Position numbers and translations under genes: made by a program. 64,000 nt of DNA from Nostoc linckia NIES-25 (lineage in GTDB: Bacteria; Cyanobacteriota; Cyanobacteriia; Cyanobacteriales; Nostocaceae). How positions within the stretch are numbered: position 1 is the stretch's first letter; every line of letters starts with the position of its first letter. The stretch lies in contig NZ_AP018222.1 in assembly GCF_002368035.1 (NCBI RefSeq), positions 5,343,508 through 5,407,507 on the forward strand. Reading direction: 5' to 3'. The notes under the pieces were generated by a model. That model did not search any database, was not told where the DNA came from, and was given only the letters and a program-made list of their open reading frames with translations. Positions 1-9,300 of this stretch are shown here, piece by piece.

Positions 1-64
1 GTTTGATACCCCACAATTAAATAATGGGGATTTAGATAATGACGGATTGAAACTTCACCAAATT

Positions 65-964
65 TTAATGAGTAGCCGTTTCAAACACCTTCAACTCTTT
101 TTCTGATACACCCTGATGTTCTTTGCGCCAAGCCTGGGGAGGTAAGCCATGATGTTGGCGAAACTGGCGGGAGAAATGAGATACATCTTGATAGCCCAAG
201 GTTTTGGCAATCTTCTCTATGGTTTGATTATTATTTTGGAGTAAGAAACGCGCCCCTGCCATGCGACGTTTAACAATCCAAGAGTTAACAGTTTCTCCTG
301 TCTGCCTTGCTACTCGGTTAGTTAAGTAAGCCGGTGAGTAACCAACGGCCTCAGCTACATCACACAAAGTAATTCCTTGATGATAGTGGGCTTCGATGAA
401 GTCGAAAACTTCTTTTAATTGGGGAATGCTAGGAAAAATTGATTTCCCAAAAATAATGCTTTCTTGACAAGAGTCTTCTGCAACGCCAATAGTTGCATCT
501 TCAGCGATCGCTGTAATATTATCCTCTACAAATACTGATTTTGCAGGTTTCTCCAATTGAACTGCACACCAGTATTGGAGATTAGCTTGCTTTTGCAGTC
601 GGCTAGCGATCGCTCTGAGCAATTCATCTAGTGTAGAGGGTTTGGTAAGATAATCATCTGCCCCCAATTCCATAGCTTTGCGAACATCTGCTTTGGTGCT
701 ACTACCAGTCAGAAAAATCAAGGGAATAATCGCTGTTAGGGGATCTTGGTGTAGCGCAGTGAGAACGCCATAACCATCCATATCGGGCATCGTGATATCG
801 CAAATAATTAAATCCGGTATATATTCTTGTGCTTTTTGAATACCAGCAAAGCCATTATCAGCACCTATCGTATCAAAACCTTTAGCGTTCAGACCTTTTA
901 AATAAAGATTGCGGGTAACGTTATCATCTTCAATAACGAGAATTTTTTTTGACGATTGGTACAT
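65..964 (-). CDS. Response regulator, receiver plus AraC-type DNA-binding domain
   Basis: A two-component output protein. The N-terminal receiver domain (about residues 5-120) has the acidic pair ED-D near the start, the phospho-acceptor Asp in CDITMPD (D56) and the conserved Lys in YLTKPS. After a poorly conserved linker, the last 100 residues form an AraC/XylS double helix-turn-helix, recognisable from GYSPAYLTNRV and GYQDVSHFSRQFR. Two ATGs are adjacent; an AGAGG lies only 2 nt before the first (967) but 5 nt before the second (964), so I take the second. The gene follows the sensor kinase on the same strand with a 111-bp gap, so the two form a kinase-regulator operon. A kinase/AraC-regulator pair sits in the same divergent position beside scyA in Nostoc punctiforme and is implicated in scytonemin control. 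That this protein activates the scy genes is inferred from position. Confidence 0.93.
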   Translation of the reverse strand: MYQSSKKILVIEDDNVTRNLYLKGLNAKGFDTIGADNGFAGIQKAQEYIPDLIICDITMPDMDGYGVLTALHQDPLTAIIPLIFLTGSSTKADVRKAMELGADDYLTKPSTLDELLRAIASRLQKQANLQYWCAVQLEKPAKSVFVEDNITAIAEDATIGVAEDSCQESIIFGKSIFPSIPQLKEVFDFIEAHYHQGITLCDVAEAVGYSPAYLTNRVARQTGETVNSWIVKRRMAGARFLLQNNNQTIEKIAKTLGYQDVSHFSRQFRQHHGLPPQAWRKEHQGVSEKELKVFETATH

Positions 965-1078
965 CATTTCCTCTCACCAAAACTGTTTGCGATCGATAAT
1001 TGCTAGGCTCTTTCCTAAATCTGTAAAAATAAATGAGATTAATTACCTTTTTGAATAATAATTATTTTTATTCAACAC

Positions 1079-3094
1079 TTATAACCTATAATTGATGGAC
1101 TTTGATTTGATTAGTGGCAACATCACAGTAAAAGTACTACCCACACCAACTTCGCTTTCTACAAAAACTTGACCTTGATGTAAGTCTACGAGAGTTTTAA
1201 GAATCGATAGCCCTAGCCCAGTACCAGGTATATTATCGACATTACTACCTCGGAAAAATGGCTCAAATAGCCGTTGCCGATCCTCTAGCGAAATCCCAAT
1301 ACCTGTATCTTTTACATGGAAAATTACTTTCTCTTTATTGCACGATAGCTTCAATTCAACTGCTGGATTTGAGCGAGAATACTTAATTGCGTTATCGAGT
1401 AAATTCTTCAAAATTGGTTCTACTAGTTTCTTATCTATACAAGCTATTAAAGAATTTTCTTGACTAACGAAATTTATTTTAACTTGGCTGACACTCATCT
1501 GCATTTGTGCAACTAAATCATCACAAAATTGAACTAAATCGAGCGGTTTCGGGTCAAAATTTAGTTTCGCTGATTCTGCCTTAGAGAAAAACAGAATATC
1601 ATCTAACATTTGACTGAGTTCTTCAGTCGCTTTTTGAATGTGATCGAGTAGCGGTTGTATTTTCTTCTGTGTACGTTTGTCTACTTCTTCCTTGAGTAAA
1701 CTATTAGAAAATGAAACAATATTCAGTGGATTGCGGAATTGATGGCAAACCATAGAAAGAAAACTAGCTCTAAGTTCGCTTAATTGTTTTGCTTTTTCTA
1801 AAGCTTGATTAAGGTTTAATTGTGCATACTTGTAATCAGTAATATCAATACCTGCAATCATTTCAACTGGTTTTCCACCAAAATCCAGCACTCCATCCAG
1901 GGTTGCAACTGCACAAGCTAGCCAGCGTTCTGTACCGTTTTTTGTGAGAATATTCATCTCTTGATATTCAAATTTACCAGCTTCATCCTGGTTACGTATT
2001 TGTCTGCGTTTTTTACTTTTAATTAGTCGGCGCAAATCAAAGCCTGTTAATAGTTCTTCTTTTGTGTAGCCAGTAAGTTGCTCTACTGCTGGATTTATGT
2101 AGCAAAGCCGGGTATCTTGAATTAAGAAGGTGCTAGCATCTGTTGTTTCTGCTAGAGTCCGAAATCTAGCCGCATTGAGCCTTAATGCTTCTTCTGTTCG
2201 TTTAGATTCAGTAATGTCCCAAATACTCCAGACTCTACCAATGATTTTGCCTTCAAGCAAGTGAGGTTTAGAGTAGTGTGCAAAAACTCTGCCATCTTTT
2301 AACTCTAGAATGTCATAGCTCTCGAAATCAGATTGGCTAGATACTTCCCAAATGAGCCGATTAAAAGCTTGCGGATCTTTAAGTTGATTCTCAAAAAATG
2401 TTTTGCTTTGAGGACATTTTTTAGATAATACTAAAGACTCTGGGATCTGCCACATATCTATAAATTTCTGATTCAAGCTCAGAATATCTCCCTCAAAGTT
2501 AACTACAACAATGCCAATGGCTGTAGATTCGAGGGTAGAACGAAGTAAAGATAGAGATGCTTCTAATTCTAGTTCTTTGGCCTTAAGTTCAGAAATTTCT
2601 TGTTGTAAATAATCTTTAGTACCCTTTAATCCATCAGTCCATTTTTGCAGGCTTAATTCTACTATTTCATCACTTTTTTCGCGAACAAAGGCACAGCCAA
2701 ATTGCATATCTTGGTCTTTGACATAGCTAATGGATATTTCTACTAGAAATATTCGACCTCCCTTTGTCCGATACCGAGATTTAAAAGTAAGTGAGTTTTG
2801 CAATTTAATATCTGACCAATTGTGTAGAAAAAAGTCTACATCTACATCAGCCAGTGTCATCGAAAGTAGTTCTTCACGCGAATACTCAGTCATCAGACAT
2901 GTAGCATCATTGACGTAAAGAAACTGTGCGTTTTCTCCTAAACAAAAGGCAGCATCTATAGCGCTATTTATTAGGAGGTAAGCAAACTTCATCTGTACTT
3001 CTGGCTCTTGGGGCCACTCTGTGTTGGATGTAGTCAATGTACGATCGCCAGAACTCATATCTTTAACTTGCTCCTTTTCATTAATCAGCACCAT
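1079..3094 (-). CDS. PAS-domain sensor histidine kinase of the scytonemin locus
   Basis: A soluble sensor kinase of 671 residues with no membrane segment. Three PAS domains (about 35-140, 185-300, 310-425) precede a HisKA domain whose H-box reads CHQFRNPL (His about 451), then an HATPase domain with the N box LLDNAIKY and the G boxes DTGIG and GTGLGLS. The H-box differs from the common SHELRTPL in the way many cyanobacterial kinases do. The region between the first two PAS domains looks like a coiled coil (repeated Leu/Glu). It is transcribed away from scyA and directly upstream of the AraC-type regulator, its likely partner. The signal is not readable from the sequence; UV-A control of scytonemin is known in related strains. 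No good ribosome site precedes the first ATG; a start at Met13 (3058) with AGGAG 13 nt upstream is an alternative. Confidence 0.92.
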   Translation of the reverse strand: MVLINEKEQVKDMSSGDRTLTTSNTEWPQEPEVQMKFAYLLINSAIDAAFCLGENAQFLYVNDATCLMTEYSREELLSMTLADVDVDFFLHNWSDIKLQNSLTFKSRYRTKGGRIFLVEISISYVKDQDMQFGCAFVREKSDEIVELSLQKWTDGLKGTKDYLQQEISELKAKELELEASLSLLRSTLESTAIGIVVVNFEGDILSLNQKFIDMWQIPESLVLSKKCPQSKTFFENQLKDPQAFNRLIWEVSSQSDFESYDILELKDGRVFAHYSKPHLLEGKIIGRVWSIWDITESKRTEEALRLNAARFRTLAETTDASTFLIQDTRLCYINPAVEQLTGYTKEELLTGFDLRRLIKSKKRRQIRNQDEAGKFEYQEMNILTKNGTERWLACAVATLDGVLDFGGKPVEMIAGIDITDYKYAQLNLNQALEKAKQLSELRASFLSMVCHQFRNPLNIVSFSNSLLKEEVDKRTQKKIQPLLDHIQKATEELSQMLDDILFFSKAESAKLNFDPKPLDLVQFCDDLVAQMQMSVSQVKINFVSQENSLIACIDKKLVEPILKNLLDNAIKYSRSNPAVELKLSCNKEKVIFHVKDTGIGISLEDRQRLFEPFFRGSNVDNIPGTGLGLSILKTLVDLHQGQVFVESEVGVGSTFTVMLPLIKSKSINYRL

Positions 3095-3843
3095 AGCTGC
3101 TAATGAGCTAGTAATTCCAATCTCCTTAAATCCTTACTTAGTGCAGTTTAGGCTGCTGACAATCAAAGTACTTTGCAGATTAGATAAAATCACTAATTAA
3201 CTTTACAAAACTTATCATACCAACAAAACCTATAAAAAGCGAACTATTTAACCATAATTACCTCAAACAACCTCGCTCGTTGGAGTTTATTTTTGAATTA
3301 AAAAGCTTTTTATTTGCATATCAGATTTGGACAAATCTAATCAAGATTTGTCAAGATATTTTATTCGATAAAACTTCTAAACTCTCGATCTACTCAGTTA
3401 AGAAGATATTTTATATTTAAACTGTCTAATATCAGATTTAACTAGTACCGATCGATATAAATACACTAGCCACATCGTACTTCAAACAAGCTACAAAATT
3501 GCTAAAAAACTTATAAAGAAAGTTTTTAGATTTACAATTCCACATAGCCTGGAAAAAGCAATCTACGCGTTGCACCTTATAGAAATACGCTAGCTGTGTA
3601 GAGTCGTTTGATTGTCAACATAAATGAATTTGCCCTGTTTAGCCGGGCTGGAATGAGCAAGTTTTTACTCATAAATTCATTTTCTTAATTTATCTTAACT
3701 TACCCTCTCAGGGATTTAACTATACAAGAATGTGTTTAGTCATCTGTCTCAAGAAATACATTTGTATCAAATCATTTAAGCCTAAATGTTAATTTTATTA
3801 CATTAGTAATTTACAGAAGGCTACGAGAAAGCCCATTCCCTTC

Positions 3844-4114
3844 TATAGCAGTCCGATTTGATTTCTGAAAAAATATAAGTATCTGTAGGGGAGCCAGTGC
3901 GTTGCGGAGGTTCCCGACGCTCGATGACTCGCTACCGCTTCGCTATCCGTTGTAGCAACTGGCGTTGTGTTATGGCGTAGCCTAACGCACCAAAACATTT
4001 AGCTGGTGCGTTATGCCAAAGGCTAACGCAACGCCAGTCCGCTCAAGCCGGGAAACCCGCCCATGCGGCTGGCTCCCCTACGTATATGTCAAAAATCAAA
4101 CATGAGTCCTATAT
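3844..4114. repeat. Nested palindromic element, outer family shared with 55979-56295
   Basis: The outer ends (AGTCCGATTTGATTT on the left, TCAAAAATCAAACATGAGTCC on the right in shortened form) are imperfect inverted repeats and match the ends of the element at 55979-56295. The interior differs completely: here it is a 200-bp segment bounded by perfect 13-bp arms GTAGGGGAGCCAG / CTGGCTCCCCTAC at 3882 and 4069. A second element therefore appears to have inserted into the first. Confidence 0.75.
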
Positions 4115-4753
4115 CCAAATTTTCCGTACTCATCCCTTAGTCGTCTCTCAAAAGAAATACAACAAGTTAATAAATTATGTTTTTATTGTTACAAACTATT
4201 GAATCAAATTATATTTAGTGACAACATAATAATCCTTGGGTGGATAATGCACGATTTAGAACCTTTTGCTACCGACAAGAGGAATTTTGAAACATCTTCT
4301 TAAGTAGAAGGCAGAAGGTAGGAGTAAAAGCCAGTGTCGATCGGGATTTTCAAGTTTTGTATTTTACATTTAATTATGCCTACCTGCTTGGAAACTTGTT
4401 TTAGCTCAAAGCCTTGCCTGGTAGAAGTTAGGATTTTTCTTTAAAGAATGAATTAAACAGTGAGAAGTAAGTCAGCATAATTAAACTAAACTATGTAAAT
4501 CTTTGTAATGAAAAACGCGAAAAGCTTTCTAACTTATCTCTTGAGACTTTAATCTTATTGATATAGTGATGTTTATTTCCAACCAACTTGTTTAGCGATC
4601 GCCAAGCTGTTGTGATTTAGCTAATGCAGAAGCTAAAACAGATTTGATGTAAATCAAAAGAGTTTTCATGGTAAATGTAGCGATGTAGCTGATGAGCGAT
4701 CGCCAGATATTAATCGTCCAGAGTAGATAAGTAAATATTGTAGTTATCGCCAC

Positions 4754-4929
4754 AAAAGCGAAATATTTGACATGCAAATCGAAAGATTTTTCATTGCAGA
4801 TTAGTCTTGATTATATTAAATCTCATCAGTTATTAATCTTTGCATCTGCTAAATCTGAAATACTACCGTAACGCTCGCAATAGAAGCGAAAAATTTGACA
4901 CGCTCATCAAAAGATATTTGATTGCACAT
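4754..4929. promoter_or_regulatory. Pair of 48-bp imperfect direct repeats upstream of scyA
   Basis: Copies at 4754-4801 and 4882-4929 are spaced exactly 128 bp apart. In the 41-bp core (4761-4801 versus 4889-4929) 33 positions are identical. Each contains ATTTGACA, then AAAGAT, then ATTGCA. They end about 240 bp before the scyA start. Direct repeats are the usual form of AraC-family operators, and an AraC-type regulator is encoded next door, so these are candidate binding sites; that role is inference. Confidence 0.4.
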
Positions 4930-5167
4930 CTGTATTTATCTCATCTATTGTGATTTGTATAAGCACAGCCTGATTGCTGTATGATTTTGCAAAAAATTTT
5001 TGGTAGTCCACTCACAAGTATCAATCAGCAGCAATCAACCGTTTCTAATATCGACAAAGCTTGGTGATAGGTGTAAAGATGCAGATTTTTTTGTATTGAA
5101 TATTTCCAGCGCTGTGATTGTAGACGAAACAGCCCTTGTGTAAATTTAATGTAATTACCCCAAAGCA

Positions 5168-7048
5168 ATGAGTCAAAACTATACAGATTCAAATCCTCTA
5201 ATTGCCAGTGAGTCATACAACGAATTTCCATCAAACAAATATGTAGAATCTGTATCTGACGTTTCCCATCAGGTTGATGAATCACAGAAGAATGGGGAAA
5301 TTCAGCCTTTTTTCTACAATGAAACGCCGCCAACGCTCTCAGTTGCAGATGCGATCGCCGAGATGCTGGTGAATTTGGGCGTAAACTACGCCTTTGGTGT
5401 CGCTGGCGGCGCGATGGCCAGCCTTTGGGGTGCCCTATCGAATAGCAACATACAGGTGTTGAACTTCCGCCATGAAGCGGGAGCGGCCTTTGCAGCCACA
5501 GAGGCTTACTTTGCTAGCGATCGCCCCAGCGTCGTCTTTACTACAGCCGGCCCTGGTATTACCAACGCCCTCACCGGCTTATTTGCGGCTCGTGGCGAAG
5601 GTGCAAAGGTAATTTTGCTGTCGGCTTGCACCTCCGCACCGCAACGCGGACGTTGGGCAATTCAAGAAACCAGCACCTACACCTTACCTAGTGGGGGAAT
5701 TTTTACCCCAGGTGCGTTATTCAACTATGCAATTACCATCGAATCTGCGGCTCAACTACCGCAGATTTTTCGTAAATTAGCCCTAGCCTTAGCGCAACCA
5801 GGCGGATTTGTCGCTCATTTGAGCATTCCCACCGCCGTGCAGACAAGTTTAGTTGAAGGTGTAGCCTTTCCCAAGTTAGATGTTTCTCGCTGTCAGGTAA
5901 CTCCTTCTAGTGAAGCGATCGCAAAATCTGTGGAGTTATTATCATCTGGCCCCTTTGCCATCTGGGTCGGTTTTGGTGCCCGTGACGCGGCAGACGAAAT
6001 CCGTCAACTCGCTGAAAAAACTGGAGCAGCCGTCATGTGTTCGCCGCGCGGTAAAGGCATCTTTCCCGAAGATCATCGGCAATTTGTAGGTGTCACTGGT
6101 CTAGGCGGTCACGCTTCCGTCTTGACTTACATGGAACAACAACCTCCACTACACACACTCGTATTAGGAACTCGCCTTGGGGAACCGACTTCCTTTTGGA
6201 GTTCGGCGCTAGTTCCCGAAAGAGGCTTTATCCATGTAGATATTGACCCAGAAGTGCCAGGTGTAGCTTATCCACATGTTGAAACTTTCGGGGTTCGGTC
6301 TGACATCAAAACTTATCTCCAAGAATTGTTGCAGCACTTACCAGGTAATCCTCTTGCACATTTGTCCTTTCCTCGTCCCGAACACCAAGCCATCGCATCT
6401 GCACCAGAAGTAGACTATCCAGTGCGTCCAGAAGTATTAATGGCAGCAATTCAAAAGATTGTTGTTGAGGGTAGCGATGCCATAGTTATGGCAGAGTGTG
6501 GGAACTCATTTACTTGGTCAACGCATTTATTAGAATTTGCCCAAGCCAATCGTTACCGAGTCAGCACCGGAGTGGGAGCAATGGGTCACGCCGTCACAGG
6601 AGTGTTGGGTGCAGCACTGGCGAACAATACCAAAGCCGTGGGTATTGTCGGCGATGGCGCAATGCTGATGAATAACGAAATCAGCACAGCAGTGAAATAC
6701 AAAATTCCGGCGATTTGGATAGTACTTAACGATGCACGTTACAACATGTGCCACCAAGGTATGAAAATCTTGGGATTAAAAGGTGCTGATGCAACACTTC
6801 CGCCAACAAACTTCGCCATGATTGCGCGGGGGATGGGAGCAGAAGCGATCGTAGTTGTCAGAGAGTCCGATATTGAACCAGCATTAGAACAAGCGATCGC
6901 TTCAAATGTTCCTTTTCTGATTGATGTTGTCATTGATGGCGATCGTCTCGCACCCTCCGGCGGACGTAATAAGAGTTTGGCAGCCCAAGGAATCAAATCA
7001 AATCCCGCTCAAACTCCAGCTAAACCAGTTTCGTTTCCCTTAGTTTGA
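5168..7048 (+). CDS. scyA: ScyA, thiamin diphosphate-dependent acyloin-type coupling enzyme
   Basis: An acetolactate-synthase-like ThDP enzyme of 626 residues. In N. punctiforme ScyA couples indole-3-pyruvate with p-hydroxyphenylpyruvate to give the beta-keto acid precursor of scytonemin. The catalytic Glu that activates ThDP is in FRHEAGAAF (E103); the ThDP/Mg motif runs from GDG (495-497) to NN (about 501-502). The three usual domains (PYR about 55-220, middle about 245-380, PP about 420-590) are intact. The first 55 residues are a polar extension not needed for the fold. No strong ribosome site precedes the ATG. It is the first gene of the plus-strand cluster, 121 bp before scyB, and diverges from the two-component genes. 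Its place beside scyB and scyC separates it from a housekeeping acetolactate synthase. Confidence 0.96.
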   Translation: MSQNYTDSNPLIASESYNEFPSNKYVESVSDVSHQVDESQKNGEIQPFFYNETPPTLSVADAIAEMLVNLGVNYAFGVAGGAMASLWGALSNSNIQVLNFRHEAGAAFAATEAYFASDRPSVVFTTAGPGITNALTGLFAARGEGAKVILLSACTSAPQRGRWAIQETSTYTLPSGGIFTPGALFNYAITIESAAQLPQIFRKLALALAQPGGFVAHLSIPTAVQTSLVEGVAFPKLDVSRCQVTPSSEAIAKSVELLSSGPFAIWVGFGARDAADEIRQLAEKTGAAVMCSPRGKGIFPEDHRQFVGVTGLGGHASVLTYMEQQPPLHTLVLGTRLGEPTSFWSSALVPERGFIHVDIDPEVPGVAYPHVETFGVRSDIKTYLQELLQHLPGNPLAHLSFPRPEHQAIASAPEVDYPVRPEVLMAAIQKIVVEGSDAIVMAECGNSFTWSTHLLEFAQANRYRVSTGVGAMGHAVTGVLGAALANNTKAVGIVGDGAMLMNNEISTAVKYKIPAIWIVLNDARYNMCHQGMKILGLKGADATLPPTNFAMIARGMGAEAIVVVRESDIEPALEQAIASNVPFLIDVVIDGDRLAPSGGRNKSLAAQGIKSNPAQTPAKPVSFPLV

Positions 7049-7169
7049 TTTCCCAATTCGTAATTGAGATCGAATGGCGAATTTTAGAGAATTGGTATAC
7101 CTTCCTTGTTCAAAGTGTCAAACCAGAAGCCCACACTAATCAACCCAAAATCAATATTGAGAAACCAAA

Positions 7170-8231
7170 ATGCTGCTCTTTGAAACTGTTAGAGAAATGG
7201 GCCACGAACAAGTTCTTTTTTGTCATGGTAAAAATCCAGAAATTAAAGCGATTATTGCTATCCATGACACAAGTTTGGGGCCAGCAATGGGAGCTACGAG
7301 ACTGTTTCCTTATGTTAGTGAAGAAGCTGCTTTAAAAGATGCCCTACGTCTCAGCCGGGGAATGACATATAAAGCTGCATGTGCCAACATTCCCGCTGGT
7401 GGAGGAAAAGCAGTTATTATTGCTAATCCAGAAAATAAAACGGATGAATTGTTGAGAGCTTACGGACGTTTTGTCAACAGTATTAATGGACGTTTTATTA
7501 CTGGACAAGATGTAAATATTACTCCTGATGATGTGCGGACAATCGGGCAAGAAACTCAATATGTTGTTGGATTATCAGAAAAGTCCGGCGGCCCTGCTCC
7601 CATAACATCTTTAGGAGTTTTTCTCGGAATTAAAGCCGCTGTCGAGTTTCGCTGGCAAACTAAAAGACTTGATGGTTTAAAAGTAGCAGTTCAAGGTTTA
7701 GGAAATGTAGGTAAAAATCTCTGTCGTCACCTACACGAACATGATGTTCAGCTTTTTGTCACCGATATAGATCCAGCAAAAGCAGAAGAAGTCAAACAGC
7801 TTTATGGCGCAACTGTTGTAGAGCCATCCGAAATTTATTCTGTTGACGTAGATGTTTTTGCTCCTTGCGCTTTAGGAGCAATTCTTAATAGCCATACAAT
7901 TCCTTTTCTCAAAGCTAGCATTGTTGCTGGTGCAGCTAACAATCAACTAGAGAACGAGCAGTTACATAGCCAAATGCTTGTTAAAAAAGGGATTCTTTAT
8001 AGCCCTGATTATGTAATTAATGCCGGAGGGCTAATTAATGTTTACAACGAAATGATTGGCTATGACGAAGAAAAAGCGTTAAAGCAAGTCGATAACATTT
8101 ATAACACATTACTAGCGATTTTTGATATTGCTAAACAGCAGGGAATTACTACTAACGATGCTGCCAAACGGCTGGCAGAAGACAGAATTGCAAAGGGTAG
8201 GAGCAAGACAAATAAGGCGATCGCAGCGTGA
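7170..8231 (+). CDS. scyB: ScyB, tryptophan dehydrogenase (leucine dehydrogenase-like)
   Basis: A Glu/Leu/Phe/Val dehydrogenase family protein of 353 residues that oxidatively deaminates L-tryptophan to indole-3-pyruvate with NAD+, the first dedicated step to scytonemin. The substrate-binding lysine segment is visible as GMTYKAACANIPAGGGK (K68 and K80). The NAD-binding Rossmann motif is GLGNVGKNL (about residues 175-183). Length and domain order match leucine dehydrogenases; the Trp preference is known from the N. punctiforme enzyme and is inferred here from the neighbours. The gene starts at ATG 7170. A longer frame just upstream (7045) is in another reading frame and is a shadow. Confidence 0.96.
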   Translation: MLLFETVREMGHEQVLFCHGKNPEIKAIIAIHDTSLGPAMGATRLFPYVSEEAALKDALRLSRGMTYKAACANIPAGGGKAVIIANPENKTDELLRAYGRFVNSINGRFITGQDVNITPDDVRTIGQETQYVVGLSEKSGGPAPITSLGVFLGIKAAVEFRWQTKRLDGLKVAVQGLGNVGKNLCRHLHEHDVQLFVTDIDPAKAEEVKQLYGATVVEPSEIYSVDVDVFAPCALGAILNSHTIPFLKASIVAGAANNQLENEQLHSQMLVKKGILYSPDYVINAGGLINVYNEMIGYDEEKALKQVDNIYNTLLAIFDIAKQQGITTNDAAKRLAEDRIAKGRSKTNKAIAA

Positions 8232-8239
8232 AAACAACA

Positions 8240-8261
8240 CAGAATTTAATTCTAAATTCTG
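8240..8261. repeat. Perfect 9-bp hairpin between scyB and scyC
   Basis: CAGAATTTA and TAAATTCTG flank a 4-nt loop, ending 39 nt before the scyC start. No T-run follows, so it is not a standard terminator. It could be an mRNA processing or stability element within the operon. Confidence 0.5.
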
Positions 8262-8300
8262 AATTATTGATTGTTACTAATTAGTTATGGGGAGCGAACA

Positions 8301-9272
8301 ATGGAAAAAAATACGTTTGCAACATCAGCTTATATCGCAACTTCACCAGAGATTGCCTTTGACTACCTTTGTAGTTTAAAGAACTTGGATGAATGGACGC
8401 TTTATAGCCGGATGAAAGAGCAAATCGACGAAGATACTTGGTTAGGAAGTGCGTCTGGTTATCACAAAAATCTCTACTATCACGTTAAAAAATTAGAGAA
8501 TAAACTTTTCTACGGTATTGAGTGGCATTGTGGGTTAGAGTATCAAAAATATTTTCAAGTTTACCCCGTCTTACTTTTTCCTCCAGATTATATCGAGCCT
8601 GGTACAGACGAAAAAGGCGTGTATTTTCACTGGTTAAGCTTTGTCGATCCAAAACGGCAAACTCAGATGATTATGCAGGGAATTCATACGGTACACACTT
8701 CCGAGTGTCGTTCTCTAAAAGGAAATTTGGAGCGCAAAGTCGGTCATACTAAAGCAGCGAAAGGGCGCTTCTTTATTGATACTGACACTATCTATGTTGA
8801 TGCCCCAATTGAAATTGGAATTGAATACTTAAAAGACTTACGAAATATAGATGAGTGGGCGCATCTACTACGACCAAATGGCAAGATTGGCTTGGATTCA
8901 GGTGAATTTAAAGATGAATATGACCAGGAAGTCAAAGTTTCTGTTCGGGTACATAGTTTGAGTAAATACTACTTAGTTGAACAAGAATACTTTTATCCAG
9001 ACTACGAATATTATCAGCGTTCTGTAGCGTTAATGATTCCAACCGCTTATGCTTTCGCCGATCCCGAAGCTTCTGGTTTTATCCTGCATCGAATCACATT
9101 TTGGAAAGCAGATGGAACCGTTAGCCACGGCAAACTCCAGATTGAAGATTTTGGGGCTGAAAGCATGAATATTAAACGTTTGCTGGAAGCAAAAGCTGGC
9201 AATTTTCAATCATTCGATCGCGGCATGAGTTACTTACCAAAAATTAAAGAGGAGTTAGTTAATAGTCATTAG
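8301..9272 (+). CDS. scyC: ScyC, scytonemin pathway cyclase (SRPBCC-like, two repeats)
   Basis: The 323-residue protein catalyses ring closure and decarboxylation of the ScyA product to the tricyclic ketone monomer in N. punctiforme. It shows an internal duplication: a segment near residue 12 (SPEIAFDYLCSLKNLDEW) recurs near residue 170 (APIEIGIEYLKDLRNIDEW). Both resemble the first helix of SRPBCC/START-fold hydrophobic-pocket proteins, so it reads as two tandem SRPBCC domains. GGAG lies 7 nt before ATG 8301, which excludes a start 30 bp upstream in the same frame. There is no signal peptide, consistent with a cytoplasmic step. The stop codon lies inside a GTCATTA-type repeat that fills the short gap to scyD. 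Confidence 0.93.
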   Translation: MEKNTFATSAYIATSPEIAFDYLCSLKNLDEWTLYSRMKEQIDEDTWLGSASGYHKNLYYHVKKLENKLFYGIEWHCGLEYQKYFQVYPVLLFPPDYIEPGTDEKGVYFHWLSFVDPKRQTQMIMQGIHTVHTSECRSLKGNLERKVGHTKAAKGRFFIDTDTIYVDAPIEIGIEYLKDLRNIDEWAHLLRPNGKIGLDSGEFKDEYDQEVKVSVRVHSLSKYYLVEQEYFYPDYEYYQRSVALMIPTAYAFADPEASGFILHRITFWKADGTVSHGKLQIEDFGAESMNIKRLLEAKAGNFQSFDRGMSYLPKIKEELVNSH

Positions 9273-9295
9273 TCATTAGACAAATGACAAATCAA
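9264..9295. repeat. Short GTCATTA/AATGAC repeat at the scyC 3' end
   Basis: Two GTCATTA heptamers followed by the inverted unit AAATGAC overlap the scyC stop codon and fill the scyC-scyD gap. The same heptamer family occurs at trpE, trpB and inside the lpxB-like gene. Confidence 0.7.
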
Positions 9296-9300
9296 AAAAT

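Larger units (their letters stand above)
3095..5167. other. 2-kb intergenic region between the sensor kinase and scyA
   Basis: AT-rich DNA without a convincing gene. It holds a nested repeat element (3844-4114), an inverted repeat whose outer arms pair AATGAATTT near 3624 with AAATTCATT near 3675, and a pair of long direct repeats close to scyA (4754-4929). A 61-codon minus-strand frame at 4592-4777 is hydrophobic but has no supporting context. Promoters for both divergent operons must lie here; I could not assign -10/-35 boxes with confidence. Confidence 0.6.

Noticed and set aside
4592..4777. 61-codon hydrophobic frame upstream of scyA
   Set aside because: No ribosome site, overlaps the direct repeats, and no family resemblance.
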